Positions 35,491 through 48,069 of a DNA stretch of 64,000 nucleotides are shown here, piece by piece; position 1 is the stretch's first letter; the number at the start of each line of letters is the position of its first letter. The notes under the pieces are model-generated. The model worked only from the letters and a program-made list of their open reading frames with translations, had not been told where the DNA came from and made no database searches. The stretch spans positions 2,296,001 to 2,360,000 of the forward strand of contig NC_088300.1 in assembly GCF_032854445.1 (NCBI RefSeq), given 5' to 3'. Both the position numbers and the translations under genes were made by a program. The stretch comes from Liolophura sinensis. Its lineage: Eukaryota > Mollusca > Polyplacophora > Chitonida > Chitonidae.

Positions 35491-35734
35491 TTATATGTCT
35501 ATAGAGAGATAAATAGTGTTTCCTGTTGATTTCAATGTAAATGACTTCTCCCTCTATGTTGCTACGAAAGAGAGGCTGAGAAAAGAAATGCCTGTATTTA
35601 CAATAGCCGACGTACAGCAGGGTTAGCCATCGAGGAAATAAACAAGCAGAATCATGGCCGTCTGAACTAGGTCGGTGATTTAATACAGCAGACTGTACAG
35701 TGCCTATGACGGAGACACGGCGGAATTATCTATA

Positions 35735-35905
35735 TCGGTAAATAGTGGTATTTGTTTAGTTAATTCGTTGATCGATATCGCTAATTAAATTATTGATATC
35801 GCTCATTCATTTATTGATATCGCTAGTTCAGTTATCGATATCAATAAATACCACCATTTGTCGATGTCGGTAAATGATTTATTGATATCGATAATTCTTT
35901 ATTAA
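35735..35905. repeat. 21-bp palindromic AT-rich repeat, block 2, with inverted arms
   Basis: Same 'gatatcgct' cores at 21-bp spacing (about 35771-35840). They are flanked by an inverted pair: 'taaatagtggtatttgtt' at about 35738-35757 and 'aataaataccaccatttgtc' at about 35843-35862. Block 1 and block 2 are separated by about 245 bp of ordinary sequence, and both lie between the two copies of the diverged duplication. Confidence 0.78.
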
Positions 35906-36259
35906 ATTTTAATTTGGCCCCTCATATGAACTTGCATATGAAATTAAAATTTTGTGTTGTCACACTGGCGCAACGTGGCCATCATGCTAAACGAAATTTA
36001 AACTTAAAATATCACCTTCTGGTTAAAATATGCCCATGCGCAGAGTACACCTGCAAACTCCATGCGGGGCAATCCAAGGAGTTTGTCCTTCAAAAAACAA
36101 ATTTGTTTAACATAAAATTATCGTGCTGTGGCGTCGTGAACTCTTTGATTTTACTCACAGGTAGATAACAGGGTTTTAGTCTGAGAGTGTTTTGTGGTAG
36201 ACGACCTATAGCCAGTATAATGAAAGCGATGTTGTATTCTTGTCACTATGCATGCAGCC

Positions 36260-36790
36260 ATATGGTGTGAAGGACAGACATCATTACAGTAAAAAACTCA
36301 AATGTGTAAACATTTTTGTTGTCGAGTACGTTACACACATCGGTCCTTGTTTGGGATTACCGGGTAATACAACTGTAGAAACATCCTATATTCTGCCATA
36401 GAGAGAGAAGTGCTTGTCCATCTTCCAGTATCATTCCCAAAGGCTCTCTCTAACCGGGAAATGTATTATTTAAAGTAAGTTAAACCAATGACGCCTCGTG
36501 TTGCGATCTTTAACCTATTGGCCCTTGGCCACAAAATTTACTCTTGTGAGATTCTTGACGGCTGTGCCAGTGAAGAACGGGTATGGGCTCGTCATCCATT
36601 TAAGATTTTAAAAAAAGTGTCTGTCTCATACACAGTTCTGCTATGAAAGTGAGGGTAGACTACATAGCTCCTGTGGGACAGCGGTCTGATCGGACATTCC
36701 ACTGTTGATTTGTGCACATGCATATAGATTTTCTTTTCAAATGCCAAGGACGATACCAGTTAACTCGAGCGTGGGACAGGCAATGATGGA
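36260..36790. repeat. diverged duplicated segment, copy 2
   Basis: Partner of 34240-34790 in the same orientation, with 'cttttcaaatgccaaggacg' at 36732 and 'gtgtgaaggacag' at 36265. Copy 2 is more AT-rich and looks more decayed than copy 1. Confidence 0.8.
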
Positions 36791-38974
36791 ATACAATGTC
36801 CTTAGCGTGAGGCTTTTGTGGAAGTCAAGATTATACATGAAACCTTTCACGTGACTTTATAAATTAACCGCGATATGTTCAATAGTTGTTGACTTAATTT
36901 TTGTGATTTAGATAGTTTTTGTGAGAGCGATGGCGAGTGACACCATCACCTTCTACAACCATGTACATGTATACATGTCTGTGATAAGTGTTTAGCTCTG
37001 GACGACATAATCCCGGACGGATACAAACAGAATCGGCATGACACACACTGTATTTGCGTTTTTAGTTTAAAATGAAATGACAAATTTTTAACACCCATTC
37101 TTCATCATAAATGTAAATTTCTACGTTAAATACGTCTTTAAGATCTGTGTGACTTACAATTACAGACTGTATAATCTATACAGGCTTTCTTTTAGACACC
37201 GAGAAGAAACAATTGTGTCTTGTGTAATTCAGTTGACAACAGCTGGAAGTTCCGGTGGTTATCACCAATATATATGGAATGTATATTTGCTTTCTCCACA
37301 CGAAAGGCTCTTGGCTCAACAGTACGACATGTGTCCGGAGCATGCAGATGCGAAACAACGCTACGCCACGCCTGCACAGTACAACGCTCATGATTATCTC
37401 TGTCAATACACCTGCACTCATTTCACATTCGAACGAGAGTCACGTCCGCGCGAGATCAGTGAGAGCTCCTCGGAAAACGTTGTTACGTGACAGACAATGA
37501 CCGTGGGTTGCTGAGAATACGCACTGTACCACTATGCTAACATATTGACCAATTATTTTATCCTTAGGCTAATAAGATGTTATTTCCAAACGTCTGTTGG
37601 GATTGAGTTTTATTCATAGCGAGAGACTGTGCTAATAACAGACGGTTTAGTTCAGAAAGAAATGAAATAACATAGTTGAAAGGTTAAGACAGGTTATCTG
37701 GATGTCCATCGAGGCATATAGTTCTCTGTACAAATCACTCATCAGGTTTAATAAATATATATAGCCAAACTTGACAAAGAAGATTTCATACAAACGTGAA
37801 ATGCATGCAGTGCACCTACATCTTGTGTTTATGTCAGCAACATTATTCTATTTTGCACAACTGTCGAGGATTTCTCCTGTAGCGCCATGTGGTCCATGAT
37901 TGTGGTAGGTGAACTGATACCTGTGAGCATAGAGAGGCTGCTGCCAGATCAAGGTTTTCATCATGTTCAGGTAATTGTATTTTTTTTATTATTTAACTAT
38001 GTGTATAAATGTATATGAAAATAACAAGAAGGAGTGAGACGTGCATATAACCGAATGTTTAGATGATTTTATACCTTTTTAATACTCATGCAGGACACAC
38101 AATAAGTGTTGGTTATATTCTAGCCTTGAAAAGATTTCCCGACTACATTATTGTTGTATTTGTAGCATCGCCAAATCTCAACTCAAGACGAAGTGCTCGT
38201 TAAGATCGACCATGTTGGTTTACACGAAGTTCATTGCGGATCAGATGCATGTCTTCCATGTCCTCTATGCACCATGCACTATTACACTATGCTCTATAAA
38301 AGTTCGTCTGTTACTTGCCATTGGCCAATGGTTTACTCTGGACACCCTCGGATACCTGACCCCATTACACTTTCTGTTATATGCATTAGTAAAACAAGTT
38401 TTAGTATGGTGTTAAAGGTAAAGAACACACTAATGTGAAGTTTATGTCAGATGAAAAACCATTAAACATTGTCCACAAAAGTAGTTGGATTTATTTTTTA
38501 CATTTTTTTCTACCGAGTAAAATATATTTAAAATATTTCGATTCTATAGTAGCCATTTCTGACCATACTGGGACCAATGACGTCACATAAAGTTTTTGCC
38601 ACTTAACACACATAAACCGCGAGATTTCATAATTCTAAATGCATATACATAGATCTATGAATTTTTTCAAGCAAAAAGTATGGATGTGACGTCACTAATA
38701 CCGCCTGGGTCACTACAGACCACCAGAAAATCCGATTTTTTAAAACAATTTTATTTGGTTGGAAAAATTCTAAAAACATAAATTAAACTATTTTCCTGGA
38801 CAGTGTTTAATGATTTTTCATCTATACTTCATTTTAGTGTTTCCTTGCCTTGAAAGAAGTCTTTCTCAGGACTCATTCATGTAACTCTATTTTCAAATCG
38901 GTGCACAGATTTTTACATTATTTATAAATTAATTGATTTTTTGGCATCACAGTTGACCTGTCAAAATCTGTTGG
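36791..38974. other. unique sequence with unassigned ORFs
   Basis: At 37149-37500 four overlapping ORFs of 61-113 codons are open on both strands, a sign of a stop-poor composition rather than a gene. The 113-codon plus ORF has no recognised domain. A plus ORF at 38193-38438 is also unassigned. The remainder is AT-rich. Confidence 0.35.
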
Positions 38975-39242
38975 CTATCTTCTCCTCTAGTGGTTGAGTG
39001 ATTAGCGTGACAGCGCGGCGCAATGACGCTGGATACTCTCACCAATGCGTTCGCTGTGAGTTCAAATCCAGCTCATGCTGGTTTCCTGTCCGTCGTACGC
39101 GGAAAGGTCTGTCAGGAACCTGCCTGCGAATGGTGGTGTGTTTCCTCTGAGGCTTTCCCTGTTTCCTCCCACCATAATCGCTGGCAGTCGTCGTTTGGCC
39201 TAAGTGAAATAGTCTTGAGTAAAATATGTACATTTTGCTAAC
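38975..39242 (+). mobile_element. near-complete tRNA-derived SINE
   Basis: The tRNA-like head has an A-box-like 'ctagtggttgagtgattagc' and a B box in 'gagttcaaatccagctcatg' (GTTCAAATCC). It is followed by 'cctgcctgcgaatggtggtg', 'tttcctcccaccataatcgc', 'ggcagtcgtcgtttggc' and 'gtgaaatagtcttgagtaaa'. It is the reference copy for the other fragments in this window. The (aaat)n tail is lost, which suggests an old insertion. Confidence 0.88.
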
Positions 39243-41520
39243 GAGTTTTCAAGGCTCCTTAGTTTCTTGACGGTTGTTTTACTTTGGCTCCAAACTTTAT
39301 TGTCTTGAGTCATATCCTTGACAAGTTATCGTCAATACAATGACAGACTTACAGCAAAGAGAGTAACACCAAACTGAAGTGACGACAGTGTGATAATTGT
39401 TTAAATGGTCACACGTAACCGATGAAGAACGGATTCATGTACTGGATGTTTCAATAATTAATTCATGGAATTAGTCGTTTGTGTATCTGAGTGCTTGAAC
39501 TAATGGAATGGCTGAATGGTTGAATGTCATGATGCTTCATGCATGCGCTGTCCAAGACAAATGCTATGTAATGGTTTAAACCGAGGGCGAATACAACATT
39601 GTTACGTTCATGCAGGGTTAAAGCGATCCCGTCATTATGCTACGGTAATGTATGTATTAGTGTGTAACCACCGCAGGTCTATGTTCTGGTAGGGGATTTC
39701 ATCGCGCCACGTGCGACTTTCGTTTCCTGGCTATTACCCATCAGGAGATAAACATGGACCAAAGATATAAACACACTGGCGGCTTTGTCCTTCATGTAAA
39801 TGTGTGTCTGAAGCAGACCAATAGCCCCTTTAATTGGTCTAATTAATATCAGGCCTTAATCCTCAACAATGCCATGCATTTGTTATTCACTTTCGATTTA
39901 TTTCTGTAGTGCGTGAGCAAGCAAGACTTGTGAAGTAATGGCGGTGGTGATCGGCGATTAAATCTCTCCCAGAGCTCGATCACATGTTTCCCAATCTGCC
40001 CCCAAACCACGGTGAAATGGTCCTTAGGTCAATATTCCAGTGACTTCATGCCGGAAGGGCAGCAAGGGACTAAAGTCATAAATACAGCCTCGGTAATTAC
40101 AGGCATGTCCGAGCAAATAGCCCTTAATGGAATAACCAATTAGCAGTGATTATGAGTCCCCTGCTAACCCGAATCAAGGCTACTCAGAAAACAATAGAGA
40201 CAAAAATCATATAAACATCTTAAAGACGCGGTCAGGTTTAACCGTTCCCCTGACCGTTAGACAGCCATTCCGGAGATCGGGGCGGTGACGAAATGAGATC
40301 TGACCGCCGATAGTCTGGCAAACGCCCCTTACCAGTCCAGAGGGAATTAGTCCGTTAGTTTTTATCCGTTACTGCTCGATTTGTTACCCTGGCCGCCATA
40401 TTGTCCGCGTAAAACCAGTTTCTGTTAAAAAGCACCCATAAAGTGGCAGAGAGGCGTGACTTCATTTGTCACAGAAAACCGCCTGGTGATTCAGCCCAAG
40501 ATTCGTCTAAGACGACCATTTCAAAGAGCAGACGACAGGAGCAATTAGCGATTGATGCGTCTTGACTGGAGCTTTCCGATCAAAGTCAGTGACAGGGAAT
40601 CAAACTAACCAAACTGTCTCATCTGATTGTCTTATGTGAACAGCTAAAGACTGTCGATTTGTCAAAGATTGGTCGCCTACACAAACCGTCATAATTTTGA
40701 GGGTCCAGTCGAGCTGGCTAAGACCAGCGCATATTAAATCTGCTAATCGTGTTACAGGTTTGGAATCATACCAAGATTTGTTAGGGCACGAGCGTCCCAG
40801 ATCCTTTGTTCCCTGACGGCACAGCATCCGAGAGCCTTCCCGACCCCATTACACTGTCATGGCGCTTTCGGGAAGCTCAAAGTTTCTATTGTTTTCGTCT
40901 CTTTGCCTTTTTCGTGCTATCAGGAATTATTCCCGTTGCCTGGTGTCCAAGCCAGTCGTGCTCCCTGTTAAGATATCCGCGCTTTGCTAGCGTCGCTGAG
41001 AAGCCCTTTGTTAATCATGAGTCATGAGTTGATTTGTCGGACGCAAAAAAGGAAATTAATACGGCTGTTTATTTCATCGCTTCCGCTTTTTCGTCCTTCA
41101 AAATCTTGAAAGCAGAAGGTGTCTGAACGTGTCCTCGAGGCAAGCTCCTCTGAGTTTTAGATCACTAAGATGAATAAAAATTAGGTGATCCGACTTGATC
41201 GAAATCACTAAGAACAATGAGCTCTGTTCAATTTGTTGAAAAACACATTGACACGGAGTGGAAAGTCGACTGAGCCTAACTCAGAACGAGCCAATGCTCT
41301 GCAGGGATAATTTCATTGGCATTATTTCAGCTCAAGTGGATGCCAGCACAGGGTATTAACCCGACATAGATTACCTTTGTGTCCCAAAAAAACAATGAAA
41401 TCGTTTTTGATTTAGTCAAACTCTTTGATATATTATAACGGTCTTCCAAGGTTTAGAGATTGTTGACAGGAGTTCTTAAAGACTATTACGATACAACTCT
41501 GACATCATTATGAACACGCT
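39243..41520. other. high-complexity non-coding region, putative regulatory landscape
   Basis: From about 39.6 to 41.4 kb the sequence is GC-balanced, free of repeats, and rich in homeodomain-like cores, for example 'ttaattggtctaattaatat' at 39831 and 'aaccaattagcagtgattat' at 40133. No stop-free frame beyond 75 codons is present. The style resembles conserved non-coding elements near developmental genes. This is inference; conservation cannot be tested here. Confidence 0.35.
39380..39425. repeat. dispersed repeat family C, short copy 2
   Basis: 'gtgacgacagtgtgataatt' followed by 'atggtcacacgtaacc' matches the start of the 8545-8755 copy. The similarity ends soon after. Confidence 0.5.
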
Positions 41521-41527
41521 AGCCTGC

Positions 41528-41930
41528 TGTTTTATTTATTTATTAATTTAATAAATTATAAATTTATTTATTTATTTATTTATTTATTTGGGGTATAGCG
41601 TCGTACGGACATTGCACTTATACAAGTCGACGAGGTTTATGAGTGGAGGAAAGTGCACGGAGAAAACAATTGTCCAGCCAAGGACCAACGTGCGTGCAAG
41701 GGCTGGTGTACAAGTCCGTCTTAAGCTTGACTTGTGTTTAACACTGTACTCAAGATTTTCACTCGTGTATGGCATGGGCTAGGTCAGGTTTATGGGTGGG
41801 GCAAACCGGGAGTGACCGAGTAAAGCACCAACCATCGCCAAGATTCAAAGCCGCGAGAGCTGGATTCGAGCCTGCACCGCATTCGCAAGGCAAGGATCGG
41901 CTATCGGGAGTATAACGCATTAGTCGAGTA
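41528..41930 (-). mobile_element. composite SINE with two related 3' domains
   Basis: The left end is a (ttta)n tract, the reverse-complement tail, then 'ggtatagcgtcgtacggaca' and 'gagtggaggaaagtgcacgg'. A second related domain follows ('cactgtactcaagattttca', 'tatgggtggggcaaaccggg'). The right part on the minus strand carries a B box in 'gcaggctcgaatccagctct'. The order suggests two related units joined head to tail, or one SINE inserted beside another. Confidence 0.68.
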
Positions 41931-43764
41931 TAAGCAATAATGATCGCATGGCTAACCTGAAATAATTGTATCGTACATCCAATCCACTCTCATCATTAGC
42001 CACGTACAAGTATGACTGATGTTTTGATGTATACCATAACCCTTTTTATACATATAACGTGTATATGCATTCATCGTGTGTTTGTTTTTCGGGTGTCGAA
42101 CTCCAAAGGATGCCGATTCACCAAAGAGAATTTGGATTTTTCTATACACTTTAAAATGTCATAATAAGTCTTGGCGTATGTGTTTAGTTAACTTACTTGT
42201 TCACAAATTGACCGGCATATTGCATTTGAGGTTTCGGCAACTTCAGCATAACCAACGGAAAAATATGCGTTTATGATAAATCAAACTTCAAAGTTTGGAT
42301 TTTCAAAGTTTCAAAGATCTGTTGAATCAGATCCAGGTCTCGTCTTGAAAAAGCAATGAAGCGATCCACTTTTCCATTCCCCTAACTATGAAACATTACA
42401 CCAAATCTTTATTCCATCTCATGTTCATGGAAGATGGGCTGTTTCCCATAAATAATAATTTGGTTTTGATGGCATCCCTTTGGACAATCCAAGCAGGCGC
42501 TGAGATGGCCATTAAAGTTTGAATAGTTCCCCGATGGATCATCTGGTCGCCTTTGGGCGACGGAAAAAAATGCTTCGGAATTTATAACGCTTTCAAGGAA
42601 ACTAATATTTGAAGGACACCTTCACAATTGGAGGTTATGAAAGCCAGTGTTAAAACAAAATCCCTCAATTAGGTTCGGCCGATGTTATTATTTCCCACAA
42701 TTACGTGTATTCCGAAGTGATCTCCCTTGATTTTATGACAACAGTGAGCGACAGGAGGCGATCATAAATGACAAAGACAAGACACGGCTGAGTTTTCATT
42801 ACCTCGCCTTACAGACGGCATCGGATGTATTATTGAGATTGCAAAGCCATCTTTGCAGTGGTCAAACATTGCTGTAATTACTCAGTTTTACACTTCATTT
42901 TGTATGAGACTTACTAAGTTCATATGCTACCGATATTCTAAAACGCCCATGTAATAAAGGAAATCCAGTTCATTTTAGCTTTAAGGAAAATATAGCAGTT
43001 TACACAGACAGCAAAAATAGGACAGTATAAAATGTAATAAATAGATAAATCACCAATATCTGAAAATGATTTTAATCATTAAAATAATTCCCAAGTTCTT
43101 ATATTGCCTCGACATTGGCCTTATGTCTCAACTTTCACCTGTAGATATCAGTTGGGCTCTGGTCGGATCATTGGCCTGTTCCCTTTGACGTCCTTGGCCT
43201 ATGAGGTCATGGGTTCGAATCCAAATTTGGCTATTTAGGATGAGGTTTTATGTCAGGATAATTGTCAGATATAACAGACTGTAAGAATTTGTTGGGTAAT
43301 ACGTTCTCTATATAGGCCAGTAGAGATTTAAATGACAAAATCTTTGAGGACTGCCTAAATCAGCAATTAATAAAATAAGTCACTAAATAAATCAGGGAAT
43401 ATATAGGCCTATATTCAATGAACACTTTTGAATTTTCGGGTTTCAAACAGGTCAGATGAGTGCTAAAGCACAGGTGTACCTGTGGATCATCAAGTTTTAA
43501 CCAGAACAGATTGGAATTTGCAGCATTGTTACGTCAGGAATTCTGTCTTGTATCTTGCAATTGAGGCCTAGAGAATTTCTCTTTTATAGTATTTTGTGCA
43601 GGAATTAGTGGAATATGTGTATATTCTTTGGGGCTCAGTTTGTGTCTGATGCTGAGAAGACACGTCATATTATCCATATTAAGCTGTGATTAATCTGTCC
43701 TGGCCATAACCAGCCATGCTCAACACAATATCCACTAAATCCAGGTTTTTTTTATGGCACCATT
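41931..43764. other. unique sequence, partly conserved-element-like, with a B-box remnant
   Basis: 42.3-42.9 kb is high-complexity ('gatggccattaaagtttgaa', 'ttgggcgacggaaaaaaatg') and may be regulatory. At 43199-43220 'aggtcatgggttcgaatcca' holds a perfect B box (GGTTCGAATCC) downstream of 'ttgggctctggtcgg', so this could be an old tRNA-derived SINE. The flanks could not be aligned to the family above. Confidence 0.4.
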
Positions 43765-43769
43765 GAATA

Positions 43770-44055
43770 GCAGGTAATGACGATTGTAATGGACAGGTAA
43801 TGACGATTGTATAGACAGGTAATGACGACTGTAAAGAACAGGTAATGACGATTGTATAGGACAGGTAATGACGATTGTAAAGAACAGGTAATGACGATTG
43901 TAGAGGACAGGTAATGACGATTGTAGAGGACAGGTAATGACGATTGTAATGGGCAGGTAATGACGATTGTATAGGACAGGTAATGACGATTGTAAAGAAC
44001 AGGTAATGACGATTGTAGAGGACAGGTAATGGACGATTGTAGAGGACAGGTAATG
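43770..44055. repeat. 23-bp minisatellite, block 1
   Basis: 'aggtaatgacgattgtagag' + 'gac' repeats at 23 bp (43863, 43886). Variants read tatagga, taaagaa and taatggg. It is followed by a spacer of about 110 bp that is itself duplicated. Confidence 0.95.
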
Positions 44056-44160
44056 GCGGTGCATGTATTAAGAGTAAGGCTGCAGGGGTATGGCAATGGC
44101 GTCATGCTCCTTATCGACGAGATTTACTCTCACGTGAGTTTATACACTTGCTTCATGCAT
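44056..44160. repeat. duplicated spacer, copy 1
   Basis: 'cggtgcatgtatt...' through 'cacttgcttcatgcatc' is nearly identical to 44510-44615, 454 bp away. The two copies differ by single-base indels (tattaag/tatttaag, ctccttatcg/ctcctatcg). Confidence 0.9.
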
Positions 44161-44515
44161 CATGACGACTGTAAAGAACAGGTAATGACGATTGTAGAGG
44201 ACAGGTAATGACGATTGTAGAGGACAGGTAATGACGATTGTAATGGGCAGGTAATGACGATTGTATAGGACAGGTAATGACGATTGTAAAGAACAGGTAA
44301 TGACGATTGTAGAGGACAGGTAATGACGATTGTAGAGGACAGGTAATGACGATTGTAGAGGACAGGTAATGACGATTGTAGAGGACAGGTAATGACGATT
44401 GTAATGGGCAGGTAATGACGATTGTATAGGACAGGTAATGACGATTGTAAAGAACAGGTAATGACGATTGTAGAGGACAGGTAATGACGATTGTAGAGGA
44501 CAGGTAATGGCGGTG
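44161..44515. repeat. 23-bp minisatellite, block 2
   Basis: Same 23-bp unit as block 1, beginning mid-unit ('atgacgactgtaaagaac') directly after the duplicated spacer. About 15 copies. Confidence 0.95.
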
Positions 44516-47500
44516 CATGTATTTAAGAGTAAGGCTGCAGGGGTATGGCAATGGCGTCATGCTCCTATCGACGAGATTTACTCTCACGTGAGTTTATACA
44601 CTTGCTTCATGCATCGGGGAAAACCATTCAACAGCTCTGGGCTGACTGACGCATCAAGGTGCGATTTGTTCGTCTGTCGGAGCGTTTTAACCGTTCATTG
44701 TGGCACTAATTCGATTTCGTTATTGATTCGTAAAGACCATAAAGCTCATTAAACCAAATTAGCCGAGTATGTATAAACATGGAGGGTAGCTCAAATGGCG
44801 CTTGTCCACTGGAGTGGATGAGAGGGTGGGGATGGGAGTGGAGATGGCACCCTAGCGACTCTGCATGAGGGAGAAGCAGATGGGACAACTCCCTAGGCGT
44901 ATCCTGGGTACTGGCGGAGCATGTGCCAGAACCATTACGTCATGGTGCGCGCGCCAATTAAATGTCAAATACTTCCAGGTCGGTGATGGATTTAAAGCGA
45001 CGAGTCACTGAGAGTTGCCTTAGGGGCGGTTTTGCAAATTACAGGACTTAAGAATCTTACACTAAACGCACACAATAGGCGAAATCTCCATGGATTAGCC
45101 CAACACACAGTAGCATTCCAAATGTGCTCTTTGATCGGAAAGTTCCAGACCCCCATCAGCTCTGATTTTACACAAGCGAGATCCTCTAGGGAAATAATAC
45201 TAAACCGAGACGAAATGTCATATAGAAACGGACAACAGTCGATGGCCCGTCCGAATAACCCTGCTCACTGTTTGTAACAAAATTGGAACAAAGTCAACAT
45301 TCTTACAAATTAAGTTTCATCATATTTTGTGGAGAAAGGGCTTAGGCATGGGACATCGTCTGCTCGGAAGGTTGGCCAGCATTTGGCAGGCTGCTCAGTG
45401 CCATCGACGCGGCCTATTGTATGAAATCTTCTCGTATCTAATCTCTTAATGACAAAGGCCTTTTATCTTTATATTCAGAATATCAATTATTAAGCACACA
45501 ACAAAGTTGGGCTTGACGGCTCATCGAACGGTGATCTCAGCCATCTTTGAGACAGGTCTCGGGAGAGTCGGCGCGATGTTGAGAATCTGGACGGGGAGAA
45601 AGTGCCATACGGACTCGATGACAAACCAAGGTTTAAGAGTGATGGGGTGAAATTCAATGAAAAAAGGAGCGCATTGGAAACAAGGCAAGGAGATGGCCAT
45701 ATCGAATTACAACGGATTCACAATTATTAAGGAAATAGAATGACACATGCCGGTTCAAAAACTGTCACTTCACAAAAATTATTTTTTCAAGGCAGTTATT
45801 ATTTTGTGAGGGGAAAATGATATGGCTAAAATCTCGGCGAAATTAATCTACAAAAAAACTGCACTAAAAGCGGCCTTGAAGAAAAAAACTCAAAGGCGGT
45901 GTAATTAAATGATTTCGGATCTGTGAAATCTGCTGAGGCATGTATTTTTTAAGTCGTCCTTTGGTTCTACAGAAATAGAGTTGTGTGGTAAGATCTATAA
46001 TCTCGCAATCCACCACTCATACTTTCTCAAGGTATATGGCGTGATTTCATGGTCTTAAAGTAAAACCGTTCTAAGTGTCATTACTCACATGCATCAGAAT
46101 TCTGAAACACACACGATTTACGTTCATCTTGTATATATGTCTACATATACATGTTCCTCTAAAGCGTAAGTATGAAAGGTATTGATCAAAACATTAATAT
46201 GATCAAACAAAGACATAAATAAACACAAATGTAAATATAGAAAACCTTAAATATACATTAAGTTTATACATGTATATGCTATACCGACACTGAACAGATA
46301 ATTGTTTTCAGTGATAAAAAATGTCTCCTCAAAACACTGACTGTATGTCTTCAAACAGATCATCATTGCCAATGTTAAATTTATTTTGTCTTCTAATCTA
46401 TAGTGAATAACAGTACAACCCATAAGAGCCGTGCACATTCGACCTTCACCAAAATCGTTTCTCATGAAAAAGCCATGCAGCTCATAAATCAGGTCAATTT
46501 GCAATAATTGTATTGGAGAAAGTGTTGCAAGGATATGAAATATATACATATTTTTATTATTTTTATTATATAAATTTTATAAATTTGTACACATTTCTGT
46601 ACATTTCTTTCGTATTATTTGTTTTTTTTTTGTCTTTACAACCAAAATTATCATTTTTAAGCATTTTGAAATTCAAATATTCCTACTGCAATGTCGCCGT
46701 CTATTTCTGCCACGTAACACTGGTGACGTCATCAACCCATCCCTTTGTTTACATCTTGAACTCTGGGGTTCTGCTTTTCAATGCCAAGATTGTCGGAAAT
46801 TTATTTTCTTTAAAAAAGATTTGTTTTCAAAAATATTTGAAAGATTCAATGATTTGTTTTCAAAAATATTTTACAAATTAAAGAATTTACTTTACTATAT
46901 TGAATAAAAAATAATTAACTAATGTGGCTTGTTTTAATTAAACGCTGCACGGGCCATGCTCTGTCTAATTTGCACTGGACGAGTTTATTTGTCTATGGTA
47001 TTGGCATTTGAAAAAAAAACGGTTCAAAGGAATTTTTAATGGGAACATATAATGCAGCAACGGTTTAAATATATACAGTGGTGTACGGCAGGGTGACACT
47101 CTCTCGCCTGTATTATAGCTACCTCTTTCAGCCATCTGTCACCAATCTTTGTTAATATTATAGGATACAAAAATGTAGACGCATATTGCAGAGGAAAATG
47201 GCAGATGGCTGAAAGAAAACACAACAATTGAACCCTGGGCTTAAAACGGGAGTCATTTTGACACGCCGCTACGGCTGACAATGCCAGCCTGCCTGCATTC
47301 CAAAATGATAAGTCATCGCCACCGTTATAATATGCTGTCTTTTGTATGTCAAGCTAAAGCCTTTATCGACCGCACTCCCATCTTTAACAATGTCCCTCGC
47401 ATAACAAACATCGCGACTTCATTTTAAGTTGCCTCGGAACAATGGTGTGAAATTTCATTAAAACTTTATAAGATAATCCAGGTTGTGTATAGAAACATGT

Positions 47501-48069
47501 GAGGCACATACGATCAAGTTGATTAATTTTAATGGAAACTATACAGTGTCATCTGGAATAAAAGTATGTCAACAGTAATTACAAAAACGTTTCGCAATAA
47601 AATGTAGAAATAAATAAATACAGGATATCTTCCTTCTCGATTTTACTTTAACACAAAACAATGCACATGAAATGACTTTTATTCACGGTAATGCCAATTG
47701 TCCTTGTTACAAAGTAAACTCAGACCCATAATAGTCACTACCCAACATGGATGGCTTACTTGATCTACAGTCGTATAAAAGACAACAGCACCGAAAGACC
47801 ACAGTTAGCTATGAGTGTGTCATAGTTAGCTAAAGATCCCACGTAAATGGTGAAATCCTATTTTGTTGAAACTGTTCAGGTAGCAAGTACCCACCCTCTT
47901 TAGCACCAAGGCCCAAGCCAATTTAGGGGGGAAATGTTCCGACATGTTAATTGTAATTTATTAGACGTGACTGTGATCTTCATTTGGTGTTGCGATTATT
48001 AACCGGGAACGAATGATCGGTGTACGAATGCATGCTTTGATCTAATATATTTTATAGTGCGTTGTGCTA
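44516..48069. other. spacer copy 2 and high-complexity non-coding region
   Basis: Up to 44615 this is the second spacer copy. 44.6-45.7 and 46.9-47.5 kb are repeat-free and regulatory-like by eye ('aaagctcattaaaccaaatt', 'gttttaattaaacgctgcac'). A TATAAAA at about 47775 lies some 30 bp upstream of an unremarkable stretch and is not called a promoter. ORFs up to 122 codons (46513-46881) are AT-driven. Confidence 0.35.

Noticed and set aside
47770-47830. TATAAAA at about 47775 as a core promoter.
   Set aside because: No downstream exon, initiator or ORF supports it, and such words are frequent in AT-rich DNA.
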